From Certhia americana (Eukaryota; Chordata; Aves; Passeriformes; Certhiidae), in contig CM031857.1 of assembly GCA_018697195.1 (NCBI GenBank), positions 55,432,683 to 55,496,682 of the forward strand: a stretch of 64,000 bases of DNA. The letters are read 5' to 3'. Position numbers and translations under genes: made by a program. The stretch's first letter is position 1; every line of letters starts with the position of its first letter. The notes under the pieces were generated by a model. That model worked only from the letters and a program-made list of their open reading frames with translations. It searched no databases and was not told the origin of the DNA. Below, piece by piece: positions 12,861-25,907 of this stretch.

Positions 12861-15800
12861 ATAACTCGTCTCCTTGCTTCCCCAGAGAGACCCTGTCACT
12901 GAGCATCAGTCTTTGGCCCTGTTGTCTTTCAGCTGTTCAACTGACTGCTGTTGCTCTCTGCACAATCAAAATCCTGTTTGATATGGCTCTCTTGCTGCTG
13001 GTGTTATTTATAGCTGTTCTTACCTTCGACCAGACTGCCCATCTCGTTTTGTTTAAACATGTTCAGCTCCCAATGTTGCTTCAAGGGCTGTGAGTGTCTT
13101 TTGTACAACAAAAATTAATTGTCTTGATATTATATCATCACTCATCTAAGGATTTTCAAGTGTGTCAATTGTTCCATTAGAGCTGTCACTTCCTAAATCC
13201 TTTTGGTGAACACCATATTTTACTTTTACTGCTCCAATAGCCAGTGCTTCTTTGCTCTTTGCTCCCCACAATACAAAATGTTTTCTGAGTGCCTTACAGA
13301 GCAATACCTCACCCTTTTTTTTTTTGTCACAGACAACATGCTACTGAGTGGGCCTCTGAGGCTCATTAGAGTTCATAACATCACTTGTTTAAGTGTTCGT
13401 TTTTGGTTTTTTTAAGTTACCATGTCAAATGTGCTTAGTGTCTGGAGTTGGCTTGCTACAGTGGTGGGTATCTGTAAGCTTTGCCATGCTTCTGCTGATG
13501 GCAGGCAAAAAAACTGCCTGGAGGTGCCTCTGGAAGGAAATAGCTGGCTTGCCTGCAGTGCTGGTGGTTTTCACATCTCCATTGAGCCTGGGCATGGCCT
13601 CTGCACAGCAAGGTGAACACCTATTTCCCACCTCTCTGGAGATGCTGCAGAGAAATGGGGAGGCAGCCCAATCTGGCTGTGACCCCACTGAGGGCCTTTC
13701 TGCACAAGGCAGAACTGCTGCAGTGAACATTTGGCCTGAGACCTTGTCTTGGCAGCATTACAGGAGCAGATTTACTGGTGGGGATTAAGTGAGCCTTTGT
13801 CATTCCTCTCCATTAACACCATCCAGCACATGGGTGGTGTCACAGGATGACATGTGAGGCTCTGCAGCTGCCCCTCTGCAGCTGCATGCAGCTTTGGCAT
13901 CCTGATCATGTAGTTCTCCAGAAACCACCCTGGCCACTCAGTCATGTATTTAAGTTCTTTGATCCAGTCTGACTGAGAATGGTGTAGACACAGATAGAAA
14001 AAAAATGCATATTGTCTCAAAAGAGCTCTAAACATGACAAAGGTTTGGTTAGCCTGCCCTGCAAGGACTGTCCTGTGGATCATGGTCTCCCACTTTTCAG
14101 CTGCTGCTTTGTATGATGTCTCAACTTTCCTCCCTCAGGTCCCCGAACTTCCAGGGCAGTGGGAAATGCTTTTAATCCTGCCTAGTGACAACACCTGCCT
14201 TGTTCATGTGCTTCTGGAAACTATCCAAGTCATTTTTTCAGAGGGCACATCATTGTAGGTTTGGTGATCTCCAAAGCAGATTTGGAGTAGTCTTGGCTTT
14301 TCTCTGCTCTGGTGTTTGCACTACAGACAAGCCAAAGGTAGAGGGGAAATGTGGGATATTTTAACATAATTACAGAGTATAAATTCAGACCTAATAAGGT
14401 AAGGAATAATGTACATAAAAATGGCATAAACTAATGTCTCTGTCCCTTTTCTTCTAGTACTGTTGAGGATCTGTTTGGCTTCTTGTGTCTTGAGCTTATG
14501 CATGCACCAAAAACTGCCTGGGTGAAGTCTCCTTCAGCTTCTTTGTTTGTCTTGTAGTGCCTCAGGATGGTGGTTCCCCCTAGGTCCCTTCGGCTCTGCT
14601 TATGGAGAAATACAAAGCAACAGAAATTTTCCCTCGTGCCCTCCTGGTGCAAAGGAAATGCTGCTTGCCACTACTAGTTATCCATTAAGGAACCCATTAA
14701 GTTGACTTCTAATGATGGGCAGACCTTTTTCTCGTGATGATTAATACCCTCTTAGCTTTCAGCATTTGGGTTCTCAAAGCCCAAGGAAGAGTCCGTTTCC
14801 CAAAGAACTGCATCCATGCACCTGGAGAGGATAGTGGGTGTTAGCCGTGAGGGTGAGCAGGTTTTCTTTGGGGTTTTATTTGATTTCTTTTTTTTCCCAG
14901 GAATTTAGTTGGTTCTTGTTTATTTGTTTGTTTACTGGTTACTCTCTGCTCTACTCCTCACTTTCAAAAGCTATACTCCTCCTCAATGTCATTACTCTGG
15001 GAATTACTGCTGCTTTCTCAGCTTCTGCCTGAGGCTGAGGTCGCTTCCAAGGGTTTCCCTGAAACCTTTCTTTTGCCTTCAGCAAGGATAAAGCTGGGCA
15101 GAAAGCTCTGTGTTCAATGGCTTCAAGAAGCAGGCATGCAATTCCCTCATTGCAAATGAAGTTTTTATGTCTTTCCTTTGCTGAGACAGAGTATTCTCTA
15201 TCCTTTGCCAAACAGAGGACACTGCCCGCTACCAGGGGTAGATTACGTAGTTCAGTGTATTTACCATTTTTTCCCTGCCTGTCCTTTGCTTTACCTGAGG
15301 GAAAAGGGCTCATTAACTTTCTAAGAGCTCAAACAAGAATTATCTCACACAGAGGCAGCCTGTGAGAACTGTTTGGTGAGCAGAGCTCTGGCCCTTTCCT
15401 TAAAGACTGCAGTAGCTCATGCAGGCAGGCTCCCTCAACTGTGCTGTCATCTCAGGCTCATGATGGACTTGTGAGAGAAGAGAAATAATTCAGTCCCAGT
15501 GATAAAGAACATCAAATACTTGATGTCAAAAGCACCTAATTCTGTTGTTCTGGAGGGCATTCAACTCTTCTCCTGAAACCAACCCTTCTTCTCAAGCTGT
15601 CACCTGCACATGTGAGCTGGTAACCGAGAGGGCTGTGACCCTGCTTAGCAGCAGCACTTTTACACAGCTGTAACTGGGATGACAGGTTGGAATTCTGATT
15701 TCTAGCTCTGTGAACAGAGAATCTGCTAATCTGCTCTACAGCAGGCGTGGGAGCTGGCTGGGTTTTTTGGGGGGAGTTTTTCTGTTTGTTTTTGGTTGGT

Positions 15801-16228
15801 TTTGTTTGTTTGTTTGTTTCTTGAAAGAAATCTCCAGCAGAAGAAAACGCTTTGAGTTCTGGGAAGGATTTTTGTGGGGTTTTTTATTAAATCCAGAGGC
15901 TTCTGGAATTTTTTCTTTTTTTTTTTTTTGTCATTACAGCCCACAAAGTTTCATTTTCTCCACATTACTGAAGCAAGTAGTGAATCCAAAGGCAGCTACC
16001 AATGTGCAAACACTACAGCTAATGGCAGGCAGGCAAACAAGCTGTCCTGATGGAAGGTAAACATTAGGAAAAGAAAGGAAGACAAAAACCTAAATGAATG
16101 GGATGATGGTGACACACAAAAAAGCCCCCCAAATTACAAAAACCTGAGAAGGAGAGCTTCCCCCTTTTCATTGGGTTTTGGCGCTAAGGATCTCCTCATT
16201 ATCTGCTGAGGTAACCACACCCTATAAT
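12861..16228. other. Unique noncoding sequence, no gene seen
   Basis: Overlapping open frames at 13393-13788 (+) and 13425-13730 (-) are mutual shadows of a GC-richer patch and show no domain. The stretch also holds a (GTTT)n-like patch at about 15787-15822, a G-rich run near 15763-15777 and an interrupted T run at 15909-15930. Confidence 0.4.
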
Positions 16229-16301
16229 GCATATTAATTGTATACACATTATGTATGTATATGAAGTATATACATACATAATGTATATATAATTAATATG
16301 C
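16229..16301. repeat. 34-bp near-perfect inverted repeat (AT-rich hairpin)
   Basis: The arms 16229-16262 and 16268-16301 pair over 34 positions, with one G-T wobble (16240/16290) and one C-A mismatch (16245/16285), around the 5-nt loop GAAGT. The arms are rich in TATG/CATA steps, so an alternating AT microsatellite origin is possible. The length also suits a fold-back element. It is followed by a short tandem of CTTAATTATG at 16301-16327. Confidence 0.9.
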
Positions 16302-16684
16302 TTAATTATGCTTTAATTATGCTTAATGTCCATTGGATTTCTCCTAATGACATTCATGTCTCTTGGTTTTATAGTGGTTTGTTGGTGGAAAGCTGGAGTT
16401 AAAAAGACTAAGGCTTGAACTCTCTCAGGTCACATCAGAAGCCAGACAGGAGAGATTTCCCACATCCTGGACTAGTTTAATGATCTCTCCTCTCAATAAC
16501 AGAGCTCCAAGTTTCAGAAATATGGATGGAGAATTTTCACTTGTGTTTTTATATAGGAAAACACTGGTACAAATTGTAAGTGCTTGGAGAGACCTTGAAC
16601 CCTACCTCCTATGTTGGTGTCTTTGGAGGAGAGAGAGAGTGGTGGCCAAATAGCAGGTGGGATATTAAGAAGTCAAAGGTGTAG

Positions 16685-16850
16685 TTTTGGGCTCTGCCAC
16701 AATCTTTCCTTGAGCCTCTGGACAAACCTTATCACTGTTTGGTTTAGTGTTTTTCATCTGCTAAAACACATGAGGCAACTTACCTTGTCCTTCTGGAGTG
16801 TTGAGAAAATTGATCAGTACCTATTTTAAGTGTGCTTGGAACACACTTAA
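16685..16850 (+). mobile_element. Possible MIR-type SINE relic
   Basis: The order of segments resembles MIR in forward orientation: 'gggctctgccac', a gap, then 'tttttcatctgctaaaac', then a 'gttgagaaaattgatcagtacc' segment near the place where MIR has 'gttgtgaggattaaatgag'. The central CORE is poorly kept, so the assignment is uncertain. Confidence 0.35.
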
Positions 16851-18695
16851 AACTCCAGTTGATGCTAAGTTTTGTTAAAAGTCTACCAGAAATGAAAAAT
16901 TGAGATAGGAACCATATAAGCTGTAGCCACCCATTTGTATTTTTATTGATTTCATTTTTCATTTCTAGAGCAATTAATTCTAAAAGGTCTTGGAACAGAA
17001 ACAAACCTTTACATGGTTCTGTCCCAGGAGATCATAGACCAGAAACCCTGCCTCTGGTTTCACAGTGGAGTTATATATATGGATTGCACAATATTACCTC
17101 TCCTTGTATCCTTGCCTGGCTCATGTCTTTAGACCTCCAGTGCTACAACCACATCGCTGCTGTTGCCTTTGCATAGAGCCAATTGTCTGCCATCATCCTG
17201 TCAGGCACTTACACTTATTTCTCCTAATATAATTTATATTAAGCCAATTTATATTGCACAGTGAGTGCTTGATGGAGAAGGTACCCACAGGAGGCTTATG
17301 TGCTGCTTTCCCTCAATGATATTTAGCTGATCTACTGACAGGTATTATCTCTCCCCATGGGCTTTGCCTCATTTACATCCTTAGAGCATCCAAGCTGCAA
17401 AAACACAGTTACTCCAAGGAAAAACCCTGTTTTCCAGGAACTACCTTGCTGTCCTCTCTGTGGGATACAGGATGAGTGCCTCTCACCAGGCCCTCTGGGA
17501 ACCCCAGGTGGTGCACTTTGATTTTCTCATTTGGTCTCAGATCAGTCCCTGCCCAGATACGTCTGCGTTTCTATTTACTTTAGATCCAGTTTGTTTGCTT
17601 CTCCTTCTGTATTGAAGTCTTCTCCAGGAAACAGGCAAATGCCTAGCTTCTGGAGGTGCCCTTCCTCCACCACCTTCCAGTGATGGACCCAGCTTCAATT
17701 AGCATCTCGTCCTATGTGAATTAGTTGCTGTTTGCATCACTGGAATTACACTGGTGCAAAATTAATCTGATGACAGCTCCACCAAATCCTGTTAAGTTAG
17801 TTTTGCTGGAATTCAGCTTCCTCAGCTATTTTTCGTTTCTTTTCATCTTATAGATCTGTATAGTGCTCTGCTTGTTGGGTGCTCTGGGAGTACCAGGAAA
17901 TGAGCTAGCAGACAACCCAAAAATAGATATAAGCAGCTTCAGCTCATCTGAAGAGGTAGGGAAGGAATATATAACATGCCCATTTCTTTTACTTGAGAGA
18001 GAAGCAGGGACAGGTGTTGATATCTGGTGTCTAACAGGGAGGGGCAGAGGAGGCATTAAACCCCTCTTACTCTTTTTGTCCCCTGTTAAATCTGTGCCGG
18101 GCTTTGATATAAACTCACACTCATGGGAACACTTTGCCAAGTAAACCTTCAAAATCTTTATAGGGCAAAGGTGATGAATTGTTGTTTCTTCTTTGCTGTT
18201 GTTTGAGAGATGAACACTCTCTTCTTCTGCCCTGCCCCTCTGCAGAGGGGTCAGTTAAAGTGTCCACTGAAAGGCACTGCCCATCAAACCACCTGTGAGG
18301 AGTTTGATGGCCAAAGACACCTGGATGCAATGTCCTCACTTGCTGCAGGCAGCAGCGCGTGTCAGGCAGCCCAGGCAGAAGGTTCACCCATTTCTCTCTC
18401 TTTTGACCTATTTTATGAATAACCTTTTGTGCTTCCCTTTACTGTTCTCTGCTGGGTCAGTAGCACGATGGCCTTGGAGCACTGTGCTCTCAGATCCCAC
18501 GGGAGCCACAAGCCCACTAGTGCTGGGTTCCCTGCTGGGTCGTAGGGCACTTCACTGGCTTCCACAGCCATCAGAGTAAATCGAGTAAATCTGCCTGTTT
18601 GCAAATCTGATTTCCAGAGGACAGCTTGCGCTGCACAGTGAGGGGTAGAGAATGCCCTAAGAAGTCTAGGGCAGCGCTTAAATCAGAATGTGGCC
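16851..18695. other. Unique noncoding sequence, no gene seen
   Basis: Chance open frames only (the longest is 108 codons, minus strand, 17826-18152, and has an equally long partner on the other strand). An AT-rich patch near 17215-17270 has repeated TTTATATT words. No repeat family was recognised. Confidence 0.4.
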
Positions 18696-18718
18696 TTTTT
18701 TTTTTTTTTTTTTTTTTT
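18696..18718. repeat. (T)23 homopolymer tract
   Basis: There are 23 consecutive T residues. On the minus strand this is an A tract, but no retroelement body was recognised beside it. Confidence 0.95.
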
Positions 18719-18894
18719 CTTTTGCTCTGTAGTGTTTTCCAAGCTTTGACTCCCAACTTTACTAAAATAATTATGTGACTTTGTAAAAACCATTCATTTT
18801 TCAGCACTTCTCCAGTGCTGCCAGCTTTTCAGTGGCTTTATAGAAAATCTTGTGCTGTTTGGTGCTTTGCCTGAACTTACATGTGCTTAATCAA

Positions 18895-19200
18895 AGAAGC
18901 CCATCCCTCGCTGTGGAACAAATCCCCCCGCAACCATCCTCGAGTCTGAAACTGAGCTGGCCGCAGCACGCACAGCGTGCCCCGCCTGCAAGTCTCATCG
19001 GCTCCATCCCTGCAAGGTGTAGTCCCCACAACATGATCCAAGCTCGGGATGCAGCCTGAGCCGTGGCTTTACACAACAATTTTCATTGTAGTTGTCTGCA
19101 GGACTCCCGCGAATTTGCACAATGAGACGTTTACCAGCACAATGCGACATTTATTGGAGGGGCCGTGGGGTGTGAGCCGTCCCCCCTCCACGCACTTTAG
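18895..19200. promoter_or_regulatory. CpG-bearing block with paired SOX-type motifs
   Basis: About 17 CpG dinucleotides lie in roughly 300 bases, against near absence in the flanks. At 19075-19090 there is AACAAT-TTTC-ATTGTA, an inverted pair of SOX half-sites with 4-nt spacing, the arrangement known for SoxE dimers. Two direct copies of a 17-nt word (19117-19133 and 19137-19153, 15 of 17 identical) each hold ACAATG, spaced 20 bases apart. There is no credible ORF. The reading as an enhancer, or as an unmethylated element, is inference. It could also be the 5' end of an unannotated noncoding transcript. Confidence 0.4.
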
Positions 19201-19251
19201 CTCCCCTGTCACAAAACACAGTCTTGTAGCTGCCCATACCCCTTAGGAGCT

Positions 19252-19268
19252 AAAAAAAAAAAAAAAAA
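19252..19268. repeat. (A)17 tract
   Basis: A short homopolymer, followed within 130 bases by another A-rich patch at 19386-19400. No element body was seen. Confidence 0.9.
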
Positions 19269-22200
19269 CAAACAAAAAAGTTCATCAAAGGAAAAATCAA
19301 ACCTTTCTAAAGGAAGTAAATAATTTGAATGAAAGTATTTCAAGGAAATTATTTTATCACTTGGAAATGTCATCCATCCTTTAAAGAAAAAAAAAAAAAC
19401 ACCAAAACAAACAACAACCTCAGTAACTGCTTTTTCAGGCTACATTTTGCAGGCAGTTTTTATCTGCAGAAAGGATTAGCTTGTCCGTGGATGGAACGTG
19501 CTGCACACACCCTGTTCCCATGCAGATTCATGCGGCAGGGAGCTGTATTTCCAGCTCAGCTCTAGGACGTTTTTTCTGTTGCTAAATCAGATGACTGCAA
19601 AGACCATTAGAGCAGTTTATCGTTGGAATCTGCAGGAACGTACTGTACCCAAGAGTAAAATGTTCATTGACAGGGGAAGTGCAAGAATCTGTGATCCTTG
19701 TAATTATGCAGATGATCCTCTCCAGAGGTCTGTGGTATGTGAGCAGGTCCACAAAGATTGCTTTTGGCTGCAGCACTTTAATAGTGCACTGAAATCCAGC
19801 TGTTCCTGCTCTCCAGTCCACTTGGCTGCAGCCCTGACTGGCACATCAGCATGAATGGTTTTGTCTCTCACGGGGGATGTGCAAAACACTGTCATCCAAG
19901 GGGCTCCTTGAAATTAAAGTGCTGCTTTCCCGGGCAGTTGCTGCTCTGCTGGGTCCTAGCAGAAGTTTGCACCTTGCAGCTCACTGGTGGTGGAGACATC
20001 AGACACACAGCAATGGGGGATTTTTGGAGTGAAATGCCAGCACAGGCTGGCAGTGTGCAGGTCAGTCACTTCCTCCAAAAATCCCCAGTCACAGCCTGGT
20101 TTAAAGAAGGATCCCTTGAAATTAATGCCTAGGTAAAAAGAAAACCTCCTCATCCCATGGTAATGGTTCTGCTCCATGTGCAACCTGGTGAGAGAGCTGT
20201 GCATTTTCCAGCATGAAGCCAAACTCATTCAGGTGCTGAAACCTTGGAAGGCTGCGTGCAAGAAAATCACTTGGTGGAATTTATAATTATGATTTCTTGA
20301 AAGGCATTGCAGGAAGAAAAAAAGATTTAGGAAACAAAAGAGGTCCCCCTCAAGGTTTTGAAAGCTGTAGTACTGACGAGCAAAACAGATTGTGTAAAAA
20401 ATTGTGCAAAATTGTGTATGCAAAGTTGTGTAAGCCTTGCTGCCAGTTGGTTCCCAGCCTTGCCAGGTGAAAGCCATCCTCTTCCCACAAACACTCTATT
20501 CCCATAAAACCATGGCATCACCAGAGAAGGCAAGCATCCAACCAGGTTGGAGGGCTGTAAACTTCTGGTGACCCCAGGGAGCCTTTTCATTGGGGAATAT
20601 GATCCCTGTTGATCTTGAGGAAACTGTAGCTGTTTCTAACCTCTGAGAGTGTATCAGGGAGTTTAAAGAAACACCCAGCTGGGCTATGCCTCTCTGCATT
20701 CAGAAAATGATCCTGCCATCCCCCACTCCTCCCAGGGCAGGCAAGACCTGGTTGTTCTGTATCCATTTGAAGCAAGACTCAGCTCCTTCATTGTAAAACT
20801 TTACCCTCTAGTGTCCAGAACAGGTTGGGAGTAAGGAAATGCTGTTCCAGCTTTCTTGATAAGGACCCAGAGGAAGCAGTTTTTTTGCACAAGGCCATAA
20901 AGGACAACTGTTTCCAATCTGGGAAACAAGCCCGAATCTCTTGACTCTTAGTGCTCTCTCTTTTTTGGCAGTAACCTAACACACTTTTTTGGTCTCTGGG
21001 ACTGCCTATCTCCAGGGCAGAGGACAGCCAAGCTGACGCAGAAGGAAGCTTTGGTGGCTGCATCGTGAAAGAGCTCATCCAATTTTTTATATGACTTAAT
21101 GCAGCTGGCTGCAGTGCGGAAACTGCAATGACTTTAGGCCTGAAGTTTTGGTTGTGAAATGGCCTGAACTAGCTTTTGGTAAAAAAACCCATGTACCCAA
21201 AACCTTCATTATTTTCAGAACAGGTTGTCTGAGCCTGATGTGAGTTCACCTGTGCATCTCACTCCAGAAAAAAAATTATAGTGAATGGAAATGAGAATTT
21301 CAATAGTCAGGCACAGACAAGGAATGGCACATCAAATGCTACTTGCCTACTGTCAGGTAGCATTAAAGGGAGCCAGAAAACAGAAAGAAAAAGCTTTCTG
21401 CACTTCTGAGTCCCAGAGGAAGAACTAGATATGTCCTATTCCCAAAGAATATTATGAAATTGCAGCAGGCAGCTTGCAATGAAGGCTGTTCTGCAAAAAC
21501 ATGGCTAAAAGACAAATTGCTAAAGGGTTAGGTGAATATTCAGAGCAGAAACCAGGATTCATTGGCAGGACAAAACCTGTGCATATTTTATCTTCCAACA
21601 GTTTATTGACACAGGGAAAAGCTTAGCTGAGCGAAATTGGTGTTGGAAGCTTATGAGATGAAGAGCTGTCCATCCAGGAGCATCCCAGAGGGAGGTAATC
21701 CTATAGAAATGCATTTAATGAGGATGATAGGTTTTTGTGATATGGGAGCGAGTGGCTGGGGGTGTTTCCACAGGCACACCATAAAACAGAGGAAGGTGCA
21801 GCAGCATGAGGAAGTCTGGATGAGTTGGCAGCACCCATGTTTTCCTGCTCACCCGACCCATCTGCAAAGATGTGGGGCTGGAGAGAGATCTTGGGGAAAC
21901 TGCATGCTGGAGTCATGGGGTGATCTCAGGTAAAGGAGAGGCATGACTTCAGTGATTACCACCGTGCTTTGGGGAAGGAGGCACAGGTCATTGTGATGAT
22001 CATCAGAAAAACAGCTTTACATCTTGCCTGGTTGCCACCTTTAATGGGAAAATGGTGCTGGATGCTAATAAACATTTCATGGTTGTGAGTTGTGTTTTTG
22101 ACTGTTCCAAGCATCTTTCCAAGTTACAGTGGGATTTGTCTCTGTACGTAAGTCTAAGATTTGTCTCTGGGATGTCTTTCCTTACAGTGGGATCCGGTCA

Positions 22201-23300
22201 CCCACCCTTCCAGCTGTCTCAGCTGGGGCCAGGACCTCCCTTGAATTTCTCTCCCACCTGTGCAACACCCTCCTGTTCCCTACTTTACATCTGTGGCTCA
22301 GAGCAGCAGCACACATGTCCCCTGAGCTGCGACGCATCGCCGGGGAAGTGTTGCTTCTGCCAAGGAGATGGGGAGGTGCTGCCAGAGCCCCAGCTTGTAC
22401 CCCTGGGGATCCCAGCTTAGCAAGAGTCAGCCCTGGGACTGGTGTGCTCAGAGGACACTTTTCTGATGGGTCTGCAGCCTCTCATCAACATGGGGACTCC
22501 ACTTTGCTTGTGGAGCAAGTGCAGTGTTTGAAGGATCGAAATGTGTATATTTGTCTCTGTACGTATATACGCACGAACAGATTAGAAGTCAAACAAAGTG
22601 TTATAAATGTGCAGCGAAGAAATAACAGTCTGGCTTCTTCGGTTAAACAGTTTGATTTACTGGGTTAAACAACTGGTTTTCTCCTCTGTGCTACGTAATT
22701 GTTATTGGGAAGACACATCTGGTGGCTGAGTAGAAATGCACTTTCACGATGTCAAAGCACTCAAACATGTGAGGGAGCAACAACTGTCAAACAGGATCTA
22801 CATATAAAAAAAGTCATCTAGAAAGCTCAAATAAATTTTGACTGATACGTACTTTAAAAGGTTGTGGGAGAACATGGCTCTTTAATATTATTTTGGCCAA
22901 ACTATGACATTTATAGCTCTTCTCCTGTTTGGCCACAAGGAACTTGTCTGTTCCTATTGAGAAATGATGCTTCAGAGACAGCAGCCACTTGAGACTAAGA
23001 TCTCAGGCCATGTTGGAGATCACAGGGAAAAATAACAAATTTGTCTAAATACATGGGTAACTGCACAGAGCAGAAAGTCAGTCTACAACCAGGCAAACCT
23101 GGTGGGAGGAGCACCTCCTACTATTCAGACCTTATTGCTGACTGCGAAGCCAGGGATTCAGAAATATTGTCTCATGGCTGCCAGGACTTATCACTGGTAC
23201 AAACTGTAGGGAAAAAAAACAAACAAACTCATGACAGAGTTAAGGAGATTAGAGGGACTGAGCAGTGAGAGCTCACTTTGGTCTCGTCCAGGTTTTTAAT
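19269..23300. other. Unique noncoding sequence, no gene seen
   Basis: Open frames are short except 22129-22668 (+, 179 codons), which lies in a GC-richer patch and has no domain-like pattern. A degenerate TTGTG tandem lies at 20390-20433. A CTCF-like word (CCCTCTAGTGTCCAG) occurs at 20804-20818, one base off the usual core. No transposon was recognised. Confidence 0.4.
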
Positions 23301-23303
23301 GAG

Positions 23304-23313
23304 GTATAAAAAG
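23304..23313 (+). promoter_or_regulatory. TATA-like box
   Basis: The word GTATAAAAAGGG matches the TATA consensus TATAAAAR. There is no other promoter evidence, and AT-rich DNA produces such words by chance. It is recorded only because an exon-like stretch begins about 80 bases downstream. Confidence 0.15.
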
Positions 23314-23391
23314 GGCCTTCAAAAGTAGATTTGTTTTTGATTCCCTGCTTCTTTCGCTACACTAGAAATTTAATTTTCCTTTGCTTTCCAG

Positions 23392-23527
23392 GAAGACTCA
23401 ATTGATGAAGGACTTCCACAGCACACCATGAACCTCCTATCTTCAGCCACCCAGGGCCAGGCCTCAGCTTGCTGCCTTCCTCATCTTCCTCACACAAAGA
23501 CAATGCAGAAGAGCCACGTTTTCAAAG
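23392..23527 (+). other. Exon-like stretch of unknown meaning
   Basis: The 136-base interval is preceded by a pyrimidine tract ending in TTTCCAG and followed by AAAG|GTGAAC, so it has an acceptor and a donor. One frame is open throughout (45 codons, starting E-D-S-I-D-E). I recognise no protein family in the translation. Chance co-occurrence is likely, and a noncoding RNA exon is an alternative. Confidence 0.15.
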
Positions 23528-25907
23528 GTGAACAGCAATTTCCATCACTTGGCCAGTGACATCCTAAAAGGAGGTGAGGTTTCTGAAAGCAATGAGCAAG
23601 CTGTGGAAGAAGCCAAGTAATCTGAAGGTTCCTCAATGTGGCAGCCAGAAATGAAGGCTTTCCAACAAAATATATTAAAGTTCAGACTGAGTACAGAATT
23701 CACCTTTTCCTTTGGAAGAAATTACTCATAACACACTTTTCATGGGACAAATATGGTATCTACTCGAGCTGTAGGGACATTGTATGTGCAGAGATTGATT
23801 AATGGTCATTGGGAGAAGAAGTTTGTGCCACCCTTAAAAATACACTCTCACATACCTCACACATGTCCAGATACCTCACACAGCAGCTAGCCACATAATA
23901 CAGATGAAAAACATCTGTCAAAACTGATTCTCTCTTGTGTGAACTGGGCTTTTCAAGCTGCCACACTTGTGTCTTGTACTACCCTGCAGTATTGTCACAC
24001 CCAAGCATGCAAGAAAGCATGAGTCATATCCCTTTGAAATTAGGAAAACGTACCCATTTTCTCAAGGAAGAAAAAAACCAAATAGTTGAGAACCTAGTTT
24101 TTACTCTGTGTATATGGGAGTCACAACATTAGAAGGAAAATCAAAATTTTTAAAGTAACTTCTTTAAATTTAATTTTTCTTTTAAAAAAACAAATGTAAT
24201 ATTTTCGTGCAAACCTGTGATTCCAAACAATGATGCCTTATGGGATTCATTAAGCAATACTTGCACTTAATTTGTGAGTCTCAGAGACTGGAAACTGGAT
24301 ACATGATTATCCTACAGAAATGTAAACAAATCACAAAGACCCTCAACTTTTCTTCAAAGCAATAAAGAGCTTAATAAAGAAAGGATGTTAATACTAAAAA
24401 TGCTGTGTTTTGTCTTGCTTTGCCTCTTATACCAGACTCTGTAACCTTCCAGTTTCCCTTAACTGAATTAAAAAGCATAAGGGGCACCTTTCTATCCTCC
24501 TTTCTGAAGTCCCTTTTTTCTATGTAAAAAAAATTAAAACAACAACAAAATCAGTTCCCTGTGACAAAAGGTCTGGCCTTGTTTTGAGCCCTGCCTGCCA
24601 TACCAACAGCTTTTGATGGGGCAGCAGAACTGGCTCCTTGCAGGGAAGGTGCTGTCACCTTGACATTTCCAGTGTTGGGGTGTCAACACTGCCCATAAAA
24701 GGGTGTCCAGCAAGGCTCCAGGGGGCAGTGCCCCAGAGCAGAGAGACTGAGATTTTCAGTATTGCAAAGCTGCCAAACACAGGAGATGAAGCTTTTATCT
24801 CCAGATTAGCAAATGGGCCTCTGTGTGTTTTCTTGTGAAGGTGCATCAGTTCAAGGAAACTGATACATGCCTTCTTGTCATCTGGTTCTAGCAGATGGTT
24901 GGTATTGAGGGAAAAACATGATTGTTTTAGTTTCCACACTGTTAGAGCATATCACTCACTACCTTTGGAATTATAAATGTATATGTTCAGCTATGCCAAA
25001 AATTTGGATGGAGAAATACATTGAGATACTCTAAAATATGCAAAATAAAAGAGAAGTAAACATTGAACAATTTCTGAAGCTAACAGATCTGCTTGCTCTC
25101 TGGTGCTGCATTCTGCATGGCCAAACTGCTCCCCAAAAACCTGAAAAAATGGAATATGGAGAAACCACGGGGTAGAAAAGTAGGGACTGATTCTACAAAT
25201 CTCACATTCAAGATTGCTTAACTCGGAGCATGAGAGAAGCCTACAGGAGGCAAAGGCATCACACAGGAGTTCCCTGCAAAGCCCAGGGTGTGGCTCCAGG
25301 GCTTTTTGGTCCCTGCTCCATTGGCAATGCAGGAGTGGGATGAGGCACTGAGCCACTGAACCAGACCAGCAGAAAGCCACTACCCATCACTTGTAGGGAT
25401 GTTCCTTGGGGTGGAAGGGCTGAAGGTGCACACCATGGGCCCAGGCACACTGGTGCTGGCCTGTGAAGGAGATGGGAGCCACGGGATGGAGTGGGAAGCA
25501 GGACAGAGGCAGCCCTGGCTCAGACTGATGGAAGTTTCATGCAATGGAAAGCAATATGCATGAGGCTGGAGCTGTATCCCCACCTACATAATGGATTGCC
25601 CTGGGCACTGCACTAAATACATTAAGCAATGATGAATATACATATTTTAAGATTAAATCTACTTCCTAATGGAACTTTTCACTGGCAACCTTTTCTCATT
25701 GTGCCTTTGAACTCCATGTATCTGAGCAACTGCTGCTGGGTGAAAACAGCTTCCCAAGTCAAAATAACAACATCAAAAGATTGAAGAAAACTCACAACAT
25801 CCAGAAAATGTTTCGGAGTTTTTTTGTATGGGTAAAACCAATGAAACTATAAAGCTCCCTCAGATTTAACTCTTGATCTGAGAAATTGGTTTAAAATGGA
25901 TGAATTT
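23528..25907. other. Unique noncoding sequence, no gene seen
   Basis: Only chance-sized open frames are visible. A CTCF-like word lies near 24716-24730 (CTCCAGGGGGCAGTG), which is a partial match only. The right edge is the 3' end of the inserted CR1. Confidence 0.4.

Noticed and set aside
20804..20818. CTCF-like word
   Set aside because: One core base is off and the flanks are weak. A single word is not enough to call an insulator site. A second partial match at about 24716 is weaker still.
22135..22565. 16-base word TTTGTCTCTGTACGTA repeated exactly at 22135 and 22550
   Set aside because: One such exact 16-mer pair is roughly expected by chance in a window this long, and no larger similarity surrounds the copies.
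22129..22668. 179-codon plus-strand open frame
   Set aside because: It is within the range expected by chance in 64 kb with GC-richer patches. I see no domain, no splice context and no codon-use signal.
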